Source of the DNA: Auanema rhodensis
Taxonomy: Eukaryota > Nematoda > Chromadorea > Rhabditida > Rhabditidae
NCBI GenBank assembly: GCA_964057225.1
Contig: OZ059896.1
Location: 15,822,501-15,886,500, forward strand
Length of the DNA stretch: 64,000 nucleotides
Direction: 5' to 3'
Of this stretch, positions 1-11,006 are shown one piece after another (within the stretch, counting starts at the first letter, position 1; every line of letters begins with the position of its first letter). Under the pieces are notes generated by a model that saw only the letters and a list, made by a program, of their open reading frames with translations, made no database searches and was not told where the DNA came from. The position numbers and the translations under genes were made by a program.

Positions 1-3000
1 GCTCCATACTTAGAATGGACAGCACTTCTTTCATTTTTTCTACATTGTCAAACTGAGTTCTAGCAGTGTGTAGTTGTTCCTTATGTGTAATCACTATCTT
101 AAAAGGATTTGAATAAGAATCTGATAATGGTATTACAAACCTTGTGTAGTTCGTTAATTTGGCAAGCAACATGCCAGGTTAGTCTTTCCGAAAAGTAATT
201 CACTCCATAAGGACCAATTAATTGAGCTAGACATCTTAACTCGAGTGGATCAGTATATTGTTCGGGTTGAAAAGGATTCATATCAGCATAGGATACCATA
301 GCTTGCAAATGATCACTCCATACCATGCTACCAGTAGCAGCTCGTCGAAGTACAACATCAAGGTACCTAAATATATAAGATTAAATTGAATTTTGAAAAT
401 AAGAAAAACCATTTTGAATAGATGAAAGTTAATGTTTCTTTATTCCTTGAATCCAATGGTTGCGTTTGTTGAAGTAACGCATTGTTGAAAAGACGAGTGA
501 TATCAACAGTAACTGAAAAAAACAGTTGAAGTAAAAGAAAATAAAGGGAGATCATACTGCAAGTATCAATGTTCTGAAGTACAGCCATATAAGCTTGAAC
601 AACCATAAGCAATTCAGAAGGACGTCTGGGAGTTGCTGAAAAAAAACATAGATTTCATGATTAACTGAATTCACTAACAATCAACAACTGCCATGGAATG
701 AATAAGGTCAGAGAATTTGTATTCTAAATGTTGCGAAAGATACTCGCGTGGAGCAAAGATATGATCCGAAACAATAAGTTGTCGCTGTTGCACTAGCCCA
801 GCGCATAGTTCAACTGAAAAATAACAATAAAAACATTGAAAAAGCAAATAAATAAACTTAATGTAGTCTGTAACTTATCCGGATACGTCAATCTTTGTCT
901 ATCCGATCTATAACTTTCTTCACCAGCTAATAAAATTTCAGTTTGTGGTACAGATTTTCCACCTTTAGTTTTTTGCATTTGTTGAGCAATCATTAAAGCA
1001 ACCTAGAAATGAAGAATAGAAAAATATTATCAATATTAAGAGATATTACCTGCGTAGCACTAGTTTGTTCAGCCAATCTCAACTCATATTCACATAATGC
1101 ACCAACAACGTCTGTTGTCGTACGACATATATCATCTAAGATTGTTATACAAGTTCCGAGAGACTGAAAATATTATTTTAAAAAGATTAAACTAGCATTA
1201 CCCACTCTGTCAATAATATGATTTTTCTCTTCAGGACACATGTCATGTAATGTACTCACGAAATGTGAACATATCCGAGCAAAAGCTAGGGTAAAACGAG
1301 ACTGTGAAGGTAAAGATAAACTTGCTTGCCACTGTCGCTCAAATTCTCGGGGGTAGAAACTTCAAATAAATACATAAAAAGATTCAAAATGGTAAGCGAG
1401 CATACCAATAAATACTTAGGTCACTAGTTTCCTTGATCATTTCGTCTTGTAGATCTACCATTTTAAGATGGAATGTATTCATATTCATAACAACGGCTGT
1501 TTTCCTGTTGTTTAAAAGGTTGAAAGAACTCTTAGCCATTGATGTTCGGGCCTATAAATGTTAGTTTAAACTTGTCACATATAAAATTATTTTAGTAAAG
1601 TCATGCAGCAACCGATCTAGAAGCACAAAAATAACAATGCGCGAAGTTATTCGAATAACGTAAGCAACAAGAAGAAGATTGAAACTATTAAAACAATTAA
1701 TTAAACTAAAACTTGGCTTACTTGGAATCGGAACCAATCTAATCTAAGAGCTCTTAAATCAGTATCGGAATTGATATTGGAAATAGAATTAGAAAAATCG
1801 TGCAATAATATAGAATCGTCTCCAGATAAATTGTTTAATGTAGATAGTAATTCTCTAGTTACAATAGCATCATTGCTAGCCACATACTTAAAAAAAAATT
1901 TTGTTTACAAAAATTCTTTTTTTTTCTTGATAACCTTTAGATGATATCTTTGAATCACTCCACTATGTTTTATAACTAACTGTCTTAGCTCTTCCATGTA
2001 AAACAAAAGTTCCGGTAATTGCTTATCAATTAGCTCATCAGCACCCTTGCTTCCTTTTTTAGAAGAGGGCCATTCACTCAAATGGCGTAAAAGCCAAAGA
2101 ACCTATATAGAAATTTAACTGCTATGAAAAACAGCCTATAATACCTCATCTCTACTGAACGACAGTCCCATCCAAACAAACAAGATCTTTGGACCTAATA
2201 AACCAGGTTGATCTTTAAGCAACAAAGTAAGTTCTCTCAAAGCGGAACGTAAAAATAATCGTCGATCAGCATGAATTGCAGCACTGAAACATTTCGATGT
2301 ATGTGCCTAAGCTATGACAAACTACCATTCTAGTAAAGCTACTGAATAATATTCCTTAACTTCCTGAGATCGTTTATGCAACCCTTTAAAGGAATCAAAA
2401 AAATGTTGTAATTCCTGATGCATTAGAAAAACCTTTAAAACAACTAATTATGAATAATTTTTGGTATTTATCATACCTCATCACGAAACACCCGAGCACA
2501 TATGCCCATTTTTAATGTTAACTGCCATAAGCTATATATAGTTGGATCATTTAAAAGTGATGAATGACAAATTGTTCCACAATCTGAATAACTTAAACAC
2601 TTCACAAAGTAAATCTAACTAACTTACAAACTATCCACCTATCCATCACATCTAACGAGAGGTATTCACAAGCCATCTTAAAACAGGAAATCATTTAAGA
2701 CCAATTCAAGTACGTACTGTTTCTGTTTGAGCAGCAAAAAGAATTTGCTGGGGATTGGCAGTTAGAGATAAAACTTGGGCTCCTCTCCAATCATTGGCAG
2801 TAATATTCCTCCGCCAATACACAGGTGACAAGGAAACCAAAGCAGAATGCATTAACTGAACTTATTTGTATTTTATTACATTATTCATTAAACATACCCT
2901 ATTAAGAGGTCCTAAGTCCTCGGTAAGTTTTTTTAAAGGATGTTCGTAATCCAAAATCATTTGTCCTAATCGTGGAAAAGAAGCTTCGCTTTGACCATTA

Positions 3001-3676
3001 GATAAGTCATAAGCAGCGTTGAAGAGACCTATCATACAGATACAAACAAAATTTTCACTTGAATCCTACCTAATACTACTTTTCTGTCATCGATTCTAGA
3101 TAATAAAATCATCAAGGAAATCATGTTTACCACTAAATTCAAATATCCAGAAGTCAACTCATAGTTCAGTGACTAAATATGGAGATTTAATGCTAAATTA
3201 GAAAAGTAGAGATTACAATATCTAATTGGCATTGACAGGCATCCATTGTTGTCAACAACTGAAGTATATTCTCTTTCAAATCCATCAGATCAGCAAAAGT
3301 ATAATAGTACAATGAAAGGGATCTCATAATTTCATCTTTCATGGAAGCAGCATATGAGAAAGTTGACTAAACGTTCACTGTTAAAAATGAGTGAATTGGA
3401 AATGTTCACCATGTTGTTTCTGGTATCGACTATTGGGAATTTCTTCAAGATATGTTTGATAGCTCCCTCCATCTGTTTGTCCAAAAGAAACTGAGGTTTG
3501 GCCTTCGAATCTAAATTCACAGTCACAATTGTACTAAACCTCAAGCATTAGTCATACCAGCAGCACATCCTTTTTTAATATTATAAAGACGAGTTAGCAT
3601 TCCAGCTGCCCGATCATTTAAAATCACTAGCTTTTCAGCTATTTTTAATTGACTTGGTTCCATTTTAAAAGCCATA
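1..3676 (-). CDS. gex-3: GEX-3 / NCKAP1 (HEM-family WAVE complex subunit), 3' end missing
   Basis: Multi-exon gene read leftward from the ATG at 3676. The first residues include [18 protein letters not shown], then [17 protein letters not shown] and FPIVDTRNN, which match the start of animal NCKAP1/Nap1 (HEM family). Later exons continue the family, for example [22 protein letters not shown] near 240-180, split here only by memory of the family. NCKAP1 is a helical scaffold of the WAVE regulatory complex, which with Sra1/GEX-2, Abi and WAVE drives Arp2/3 actin branching under Rac at the plasma membrane; in worms it acts in embryonic morphogenesis and cell migration. Introns are about 40-60 nt and I saw no frame break. 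By comparison with the 1,128-residue human protein roughly the first 800 residues are present and the C-terminus lies beyond base 1. It is divergent from rps-25, with 544 bp between start codons. A perfect hairpin lies 11 nt before the ATG. Confidence 0.9.
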
Positions 3677-3686
3677 ATGACGGCTT

Positions 3687-3703
3687 ATTCCGCAAAGCGG
3701 AAT
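3687..3703. promoter_or_regulatory. Perfect 7-bp hairpin next to the gex-3 start
   Basis: ATTCCGC-AAA-GCGGAAT is a perfect 7-bp inverted repeat with a 3-nt loop. It lies 11 nt upstream of the gex-3 ATG, so it would be in the 5' leader of that mRNA if the leader is that long, or be a palindromic protein-binding site in the divergent promoter. Its role is unknown. Confidence 0.45.
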
Positions 3704-4204
3704 GTGAGAAAATTCTTTTCTAAAACATTAGATAATTAATACATAACATGTCATGACTTTCATTTGAGAGTTAATATTAACTCTAAAGTACAATTTCCAA
3801 TTTTTAATTTTGAAAAATTATTCTTTAAAAATTAATTTTTAAGAATTAAATTGTATTTTCAAATCAAGTTTCAGAAAGTTATGTTTTTGAACGCGGTTAA
3901 AGGTCTAATATTATTGCGCGAAAAAAATCCCGTAACGACTGCAATGCTACAGTACCTTAAGAAGATAACAACGTTTTAGATTCGTTAAAAATTTTTTACT
4001 ATGTCCTAAAACAAGTCGCTTTCAATGTATTCGACATCGATGTATTATTTCATTTGCTTTTGCTTTCTTATTTATATAATGAGTTTAGTATTTAGTAAAT
4101 GTTCTTTCGAAGGAAAAAAAAACAGTATATTCGATCATTCTTTCGTTCAATTATTTTATAATCGTGACTTGTTGTTTTTTCGCAAAACCGTTTTTTTAAT
4201 ATAT

Positions 4205-4220
4205 TTTCTTACAGGTAAGA
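4205..4220 (+). promoter_or_regulatory. Probable trans-splice acceptor fused to a donor-like GTAAGA, rps-25 leader
   Basis: TTTTCTTACAG ends at 4214 and is followed at once by GTAAGA and then the rps-25 ATG at 4221. The acceptor has no upstream coding exon, which suits spliced-leader addition to an outron. The bases after it also form a consensus 5' splice site, giving the AG/GTAAG layout of a recursive splice site. Assignment as trans-splice site is inference from position and motif. Confidence 0.5.
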
Positions 4221-4626
4221 ATGCCACCCAAGGCAAAGAAATCTGACCCCAAGGGAGGAAAGGCTCCTCCATCCAAGAAGAAGGAGGGCTCCGGAGGAAA
4301 AGCCAAGAAGAAGAAGTGGTCCAAGGGAAAGGTCAGAGATAAGCTTAACAATATGGTACTCTTTGACCAAGCTACCTATGACAAGCTCTACAAGGAAGTA
4401 AGAACTTTATAATAATGGCAATTTTTCTAATATACAAACTCAGGTTATCACCTACAAGCTCATCACACCATCCGTTGTATCCGAGCGTCTGAAGGTTCGT
4501 GCTTCTCTTGCCAAGGCCGGTCTTCGTGAGATGCAAGCTAAGGGACTCATCAAATGCATTGTCCACCACGGTGGCCAACTCGTCTACACCAGAGCCACCA
4601 AGGAAGCTGATGTAATTGTTGAGTAA
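4221..4626 (+). CDS. rps-25: 40S ribosomal protein eS25 (RPS25)
   Basis: Two exons, 4221-4397 and 4444-4626, joined across a 46-nt GT-AG intron, give a 119-residue protein. The N-terminus is a lysine-rich tail ([20 protein letters not shown]) and the body carries the eS25 winged-helix fold: [20 protein letters not shown], then [20 protein letters not shown] and [19 protein letters not shown]. Length is normal for the family (about 117-125). eS25 sits on the head of the small ribosomal subunit near the E site. Codons are enriched in C- and G-ending forms such as AAG and CTC, unlike the AT-rich neighbours, as expected of a highly expressed gene. A splice acceptor 6 nt before the ATG suggests SL trans-splicing. 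An innexin gene follows 146 bp downstream on the same strand. Confidence 0.97.
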
Positions 4627-4646
4627 ATGTTGTTAATTGTTTCGGT

Positions 4647-4663
4647 GTTTATAGTGCATAAAC
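4647..4663 (+). other. Hairpin in the rps-25/innexin intercistronic gap
   Basis: GTTTAT-AGTGC-ATAAAC is a perfect 6-bp stem with a 5-nt loop starting 20 nt after the rps-25 stop. It lies in the 146-bp gap before the innexin ATG, which is otherwise AT-rich with a U-rich stretch near 4670-4700. Such gaps in nematode operons hold 3'-end and SL2-directing signals; that reading is inference. Confidence 0.35.
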
Positions 4664-4772
4664 ATCTTTACTATATATATATTTAATATGTTCTTTTTTA
4701 TACATGGGAAATTGTCACGAGTACTTTAATACGAATGCATTGAAAACTAGGGAGCAATACAAGACTTTATAG

Positions 4773-6704
4773 ATGTTTATATTCCGGGTGCTTAACACAG
4801 TTCCATATAGTAATCAGGCAGGCGCTAAAGATATAGTAGCTAGTGTTCATTCGTTCTTCACATGCAACTTGTTAGTTGGCTTAGCAGTGCTTGTTTCATG
4901 GAAACAATTTGGGGGAAAACCAATAGAATGTATGGTTCCTACTGATTTTACAAGTGCTTGGGTTCAGGTAGTTTTGATTTCCCAGGCTTTGAAATTTTCT
5001 ATTTAAGTATGCTGAGAACTTTTGCTGGGCGCAAGAAACTTACTATGTTCCCTTCACCGATCCTCTTGTATCAGAGGGAAAAATTAGGTCTGAAGCTCCG
5101 AAGGTATATAAGCATTAACTGTAGTGTTAATGTGAATCATTAAGATATCCTACTATCAATGGATGCCGTTTTTTTTGTTATTTGAAGCCGCATGTTTTAA
5201 ACTTCCATGTTTAATATGGAAATATTTCAGTAGTCAAAGTGGTATTAGGTTGATTATATTAAAAAGTTGATCATTTTATTAAGGCATGCGCGTAGGAGAA
5301 ATTCTAAGATTATCTAGTGACGATCATAATACAGTTCCTGAAGTGAAAAAAGCCAACATTGATTCTTTATGTTTCCATTTACAAGGTGCTCTTCGTTTTC
5401 AGAAAAGACTCAAGAAGGTTCTTTACCAAATAAAACTTTAAAAATAATATCGTTTCTAGAGAAGTTTGGTCCCACATAAAGTATTACGATTTTTAAACAT
5501 CAAATATTCTACTTATTATGTGGTCTTCATATATTTTCTTGCAAAATTTGCATTTCTGCTAAACGTAGGTTTGCAATCAAAACTGTTGAACAGGTGAACT
5601 TCTTTATACAATATTGTTATAATTAAAAAGTAATGTAGTTATCTGTTGAATAACGGTGATTCTGAAGCACTTACTAATTATGGTTTTGATATATGGTATT
5701 CTCTACTTCATGGAAATACTACCTGGAAAACCAGTGGGCTCTTCCCTCGTGTCACTTTATGTGATTTTGAAGTTTGTAATTTCTCTGTATTATTGATAGT
5801 TCTTATTTTAGGTGCGGGAGATGGGCAACATCCAGAAGCACACTGTCCAGTGTGTTCTATTACTTAATGTTTTCACCGAAAAAATTTTTATTGTATTGTG
5901 GGCATGGTCATCACACTAGTTAGTATTCATTATTGAACATTTTGTTTTAGGTATCTGATTCTAGCAGCATTTACCACTTGCAATCTCTTTAGTTGGGCTT
6001 TTGTAATCTTCAGTGAAACTTCCAAAGAACACTTTATTATTAACCATTTGGAGATGTGTGAAACACCATTTGATAGGACAAGTGCAGGTGAGTTCGCTTT
6101 GGCATAATTCTCTTATCATGCTAACAATCATTTATAGAAAACCAGAAGCATGTCGATTGTTTTATTGATCATTATTTGGGTCTAGATGGAATTCTGCTTT
6201 TAGAGCTTATCGGTCAGCACGCAGATGTTGTATTTACTACAGAATTGATTGGAGCGTTATGGAAAAGTCATTATGCTGTGGAAGAACAGCGAAAGTAACT
6301 ATATACAATGTTGGAAACATAACAACAACTAAATCTTCAGAATGCTCAAAGAATTAGACACGTTGTTACCGAAAAAATCTATAGTAGTAGTAGATACCAG
6401 TGGACCTACCTCTCCTGATGCACCACGCATTCGCAATCCTCGGGTATGTTTTAAGTATTTCGTAATAGTAGCCTAACATGAACGTTGTGGGCTTACAATT
6501 TTTCTAATACTATTTTTTCCTTTTTAGGCGTCTTTGGCTGGACCAACGCTCAAAAGAACTACAAGTTTTGACGACGCTGAACTTACTGCAAAGAAGTTTG
6601 ATGATAGTAGTGATGAGGATACATCAAAAAACACAACCAGGCACACTACCCCTGAACATTGTAATTCCAAGAAATCAAGTATTGGAAGCAAAAAAAAAAT
6701 TTAA
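4773..6704 (+). CDS. Innexin gap-junction protein
   Basis: About ten exons split by introns of roughly 40-60 nt; exon 1 is 4773-4967 and exon 2 starts at 5008. The product has the four-membrane-segment innexin layout. Loop 1 carries PIECMVP and [16 protein letters not shown] with its two cysteines. TM2 begins with the family hallmark [13 protein letters not shown]. Loop 2 has two cysteines (VTLCDF and HTVQCVL in [17 protein letters not shown]). TM4 follows at [15 protein letters not shown]. The cytoplasmic tail is polar and Ser/Thr-rich and ends at 6704. Innexins form invertebrate gap junctions and hemichannels. The usual N-terminal D-x-V-D-R-L-N-Y block is weakly kept ([13 protein letters not shown]), so the paralogue cannot be named. 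It follows rps-25 by only 146 bp on the same strand, compatible with an operon. Confidence 0.92.
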
Positions 6705-7101
6705 GTTAATCACTTTTCAATTTGTATATTGATTGTAATTAGTGCTTCTATTAATTTATATGCATAATCTCATAATTCTGAACTTACAATTCGCTTTAAT
6801 TTTATCCTTACACGCTTTATACTTTTGTATTTTCTCAGGTCTTTAGTATTAACTGTTGATAAGTCCTCACTTTGCTCAATTCTTACATTGTTATCGTATA
6901 ATACAAACTCTGGTCCTATTATCTAACGAATGAGCTTCATTCGTACTCTTCTTAATGGATTTTCATATACATGTAACGATAATATATATTTTTTTAACAG
7001 ATAACATTACTTGTGCTTTTATCTGTAAAAAAAAACTTTTGATAAGATGTTTTATAAATTCTTAATACATCTTTTGGTTTATTATTTGAAAGCTAACTGA
7101 A
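6705..7101. other. AT-rich intergenic stretch, innexin to UGT
   Basis: AT-rich sequence holding the innexin 3' end and the promoter of the UGT gene. No coding exon or structured RNA is visible. Confidence 0.6.
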
Positions 7102-9220
7102 ATGTGGTCACCTTGTAAGTTTCTAATAACGAAAGGAAATATGAAGAACTTAGTTGTGGTTTTTATTTTTCTGTATATCCTTAACCCGTGTGTTTCTCAT
7201 AAAATATTATTTTTCAATCCAACATTATCCCGTTCTCATATGATATCTAACGGACGAATAGCTGATGAACTTGTCAAAGCTGGACACGAAGTAGTGAGTT
7301 TTAAGCAAAATTTCGCTTTAACGAATTCAATTTAGGTTTTATTTGAACCTGATTTTCTTTTTATTGTTAAAAACTTGAACATTTCTAAGTACGCTCGACG
7401 ATGGGCCGTTCATAACTTCACATCGACATATTTGAATTCTCTTAATAGTAAAACTTTTAATGAGAAACATCATATGCTCTAAACTTTCAGCTTTTACTAG
7501 AATGGACATATTAGGAGATGGAGATTATCTAAGTGATAGTTCAGTTCTTTATAAATACGGGAAATCTTTCAATCTGATGTGCAAAGGTTGTCAATTTTAC
7601 AATTACGCATTGCGCTCAATTGCTCGAAGATATTGAAATTTATTTGAACAATGGTTTGCAGATCTCATCAACAGCGATGATATCATGAATCAGTTAAGAG
7701 CAGAAAAATTTGAAGCATATTTTGGAGAGCAAGTAAATCTTTGTGGTAATGGTCTTGCCCATGCTTTGGGAATTAAAATCCAATTTTGGGTTAACAGGTA
7801 TTTTCATAATCGTCATGTTTTCCTGGTTGTTGGAAGAAAATCTTGCAGCTGTCCCATGGCCGAAGGACAAACTTGGACAATTGGGCTTCCAGTTCCCTTG
7901 TCTTATGTTCCAGCTGGTATAAACCTGGATATGGATTTACATCCCTCATATTTCAAAAGAATTGAAAATATTTTGTTCTCTTCGGCATTGTATTTTTTTT
8001 CTCGACTGATCAACAGCGAGCTGACTTCAATCTTTCGACAAAAGTTTGGGTCAGTTTGCTCAAGACAAAGGCTCGTATGAATTATCTTTGCAGTGATGAT
8101 TTCCCGGATGTTGAAGATATTGTCAAGAACTCAGATATTGTCTTTGTGTCAACAGACGAATTTGTGGAGCTTCCCAGACCTACATTGCCTAATATTGTTC
8201 ACATAGGTGGGCTTGGCGTTACGGATGACGCTGGTGAAATGGGAGAAGTTTGACAAAATTGAAGAGTTATCAGAAAGTGCATTTTAAGAATTTTAAAAAG
8301 GAAATGGCAAAAGGTAAAAAGGGGGTTGTATTATTTTCGCTTGGAACTATTGTGAATACTACCAATCTTCCTTCTATCGCTATGGACTCAATAAGAGATA
8401 CAGCTAAACACTACACGGACTATCATTTTCTTGTCAGAATAGACAAATTTGATAACGTAAGTTCTGAAAAAAAACTGCGAATCGTATACATATACTATAG
8501 TATGCTAGAAAAATAGCAGCTGTAACTGATAACCTAGCAGTTTATGATTGGCTACCTCAACCAGCAATTTTGCGTAGGTTCCAAAGTTCACAAATTTACA
8601 ATTAAAAAATAAATCTATAGTGCATCCTCGTCTAAGAGCATTTATCACACATGCTGGTTATAATGGAATTATGGAAGCTGCTCGAGCTGGAACTCCTTTA
8701 ATAACTATACCTTTTCTATTTGACCAAACTAGGTGGAATCACAATCCTAACTATTTATTATCTTGCCAATTATCTTCCAGGAATAGCCGTGTAGTTCAAA
8801 TGTCAGGTTGGGGTGTGATTGTACGAAGACAGACACTACGTGAAGGACCAAAACATTTAATTGAAGGATTAGGAAAAGTTTTAGGAGATGAAAAGTGTGT
8901 TGATGAAATAAAAACCTTCTCAAACTTTTTTAAGGTACAAGCAAGCAGCTATGCGAATACGAAACCTGGTTCGTAACAAACCTTTTAATGCTAGTGAACG
9001 CCTTACGCAGTATACAAATTTCGTGCTGTCAAATGGAGGCATGAAGGAATTGCTTGTTGAAGGAAGGAATCTCAGTTTAATTCAATATTATAACTTAGAT
9101 ATTCTAGTGCCATTTGCATTTGTTATTTTCATCATACTATTCGTAATTATTCGCTCGTTGTTTACTTTTATTCAGCTGTTAATACGTAGTCAGGGTCAGC
9201 TAAAAACGAAAACAGATTAA
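7102..9220 (+). CDS. UDP-glucuronosyltransferase (UGT family 1)
   Basis: Eleven or so exons with introns of 38-75 nt. Two in-frame starts exist: 7102 and 7141; the second puts a signal peptide (MKNLVVVFIFLYILNPCVS) at the N-terminus and is my preferred start. Acceptor-domain motif: LSRSHMISNGRIADELVKAG, with the catalytic-type His, then GHEV. Later come LCGNGLAHALGIKIQFWV, SCPMAEGQTWTIGLPVPLSY, PRPTLPNIVHIGGLG and GKKGVVLFSLGTI. The UDP-sugar signature is intact: YDWLPQ, HPRLRAFITHAGYNGIMEA and GTPLITIPFLFDQ. A C-terminal membrane helix (ILVPFAFVIFIILFVIIRSL) is followed by a tail ending KTKTD, a KxKxx-type ER-retrieval signal. UGTs conjugate lipophilic compounds with a sugar from a UDP-sugar in the ER lumen. 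The 47-nt intron 8218-8264 restores the frame. AATAAA lies 3 nt after the stop. Confidence 0.93.
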
Positions 9221-9223
9221 ACT

Positions 9224-9229
9224 AATAAA
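9224..9229 (+). terminator. UGT polyadenylation signal AATAAA
   Basis: AATAAA begins three bases after the UGT stop codon, followed by a second AATAAA-like run near 9252, so the 3' UTR is probably very short. Confidence 0.5.
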
Positions 9230-11006
9230 AGACCATAATTTTAAAATTTTATAAATAAATTGACGTGTCTATATTTAAATTTGAAACTCTATATGAATTC
9301 TGATATAATGTGAAACCAAAAGTTATTTCCAAGTAACTAATCTGATAACAGATTCTATAGCAAGTTAGAATTTTCTTATGAATTGAATCATCCGTTTCGC
9401 GCTAGATATCTTATTCAAGTTTAACTATACATAGTTCAATAAGATATAATATTGTAATGAGTTTTTTCTTAGAAGCTTTCAGTTTTCATGGAAAATAGAC
9501 TTCATCATTCCAAGAAATTATTAAATGCCTTTTATGAATGTCTGAAGCACATCATATATTATTGTTGTTAGAATACTCAAAGCAGACAAGATTCAAATGA
9601 AGTTGTCGGGCTATTACGCTTTCGTTTGCCGGAATTATTTAGTGTTGGTGAACCTGCAGCTAAATTAATATAATTTGCTAGCAGTCTTCTAAAATACGTA
9701 AGATTAATAAAGATACTTCTCTTTTCATCACGAACTCGCAACATTTTGCTCTTAGTTGAACTTTGTCATTTTTTTGTTTTAATGTTAGCATCAAACATTC
9801 TAATTTTAAAATAATCCACGCGTTAAATACCCACGTGACGTAAGAAAAGCTACGTGAGGTGATTACTACGAACTAAAATTATTTATTTTAACACTTACGA
9901 AGTCAGCGAACGGTTGTTTTTAGTGAGAATTTCTTTTATTTCCGAAAAGGTTCAGACATCTGCATTTGAAATTAAGGCTTTGTTCATGGTATGTCGCTTT
10001 CCTATTTTATATTTATATACGCTTGATATTTTTCGAGAATGTATGAGTTACTTGTTAATTATTCACTCTTCTCATTAATTAGAAAATGTTAGTCACATCT
10101 GGAGTGACCTTCAAATTTCATTTTCCATAACCTCGATCGGTTTCCAATATATTGACGGAAACTTTTAATATTGTTTTCAATCCTGGAAAGCTATATTGTT
10201 TGATTTTGTTAACGAAAAAACCCTGAATCATTAATTTCATTCCTAATATGTTTCTTGCTGTCATTGAGAGGCCGATAAACCGAACAAATCGAAGATCGAT
10301 AGGCTGTTATTTGACTGCAACGGGCACATTGGATGATTCGTCTGGGTCCGTTAAAGCGCGACCCGCCCTCATATTGAGTTGCGTTCCTTCTCGCTTACTA
10401 TTTTTGTTAAAAAAAAATAAAACCTTAAAATAAAACTAAATCAAACTTGATTGGAGGATCACGAGTTTAACGCATGATGCGCTCAGATCGCAGTCCGCAG
10501 AATGGCGATTGTGCGTTGTGTGCAGCTCTTGTGCGTATTTACTCATCGCATTTCAAACTAGCCATTCTCGCCCCCTTTTCTTTTTAATAGGCAATTGATA
10601 CTTTTCTGAGCTTTTATAATTTTGTTTTTCGTTGTTCCTTTTTTGTTTGATGTGTATTCATCCTATATTACGAAGATAACTTGTAACTGTGACCTAAATT
10701 AACATTATGAATGATTGACGAACTATCCTATGGAAGCTGGTGCGTCATTCAACTTCTCACAGCCAACGAGAAGTGACAATGACGATGACGATGGGTCAAC
10801 AGTCAACGAACTTCCCCTATTTGCTCATTCTGTAGAACTTTATGTTTTTTGTAAGGTAACTGTGCTTTCAGTTGAATCATCACACGGCTGTGTCCATATC
10901 TTCCTGGTTACTTATGTTAAAGCTTTTTAATTTGTTTCATTTCTCTTTTTTTCCAATTTCAATGCGGAGGTGTACTGATCAATAATTTTATTGTGTTTGC
11001 AGTTGA
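9230..11006. other. Intergenic region upstream of the PTP gene
   Basis: AT-rich. It includes short open stretches near 9375-9410, 9490-9540 and 9585-9680 that could be exons of a small gene but resemble nothing I know. A composite CACGTG/TGACGTAA site lies at 9832-9843. A GC-richer patch at 10250-10400 has an open frame of 61 codons with no recognisable product. An open frame at 10715-10928 ends before the PTP start and cannot be spliced in frame to it with the sites I see, so it may be 5' UTR. A splice acceptor TTTGCAG ends at 11002. Confidence 0.5.
9832..9843. promoter_or_regulatory. Overlapping E-box and CRE-like site
   Basis: CACGTGACGTAA joins a palindromic E-box (CACGTG, bHLH/bHLH-Zip type) to a TGACGTAA half (CREB/ATF bZIP type), sharing two bases. 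It lies about 1.2 kb upstream of the PTP start. Factor binding is inferred from motif knowledge only. Confidence 0.3.

Noticed and set aside
8218-8264. Apparent frameshift in the UGT gene after IGGLG
   Set aside because: A 47-nt GT-AG intron at this place restores the frame and the expected family spacing, so the gene is not broken.
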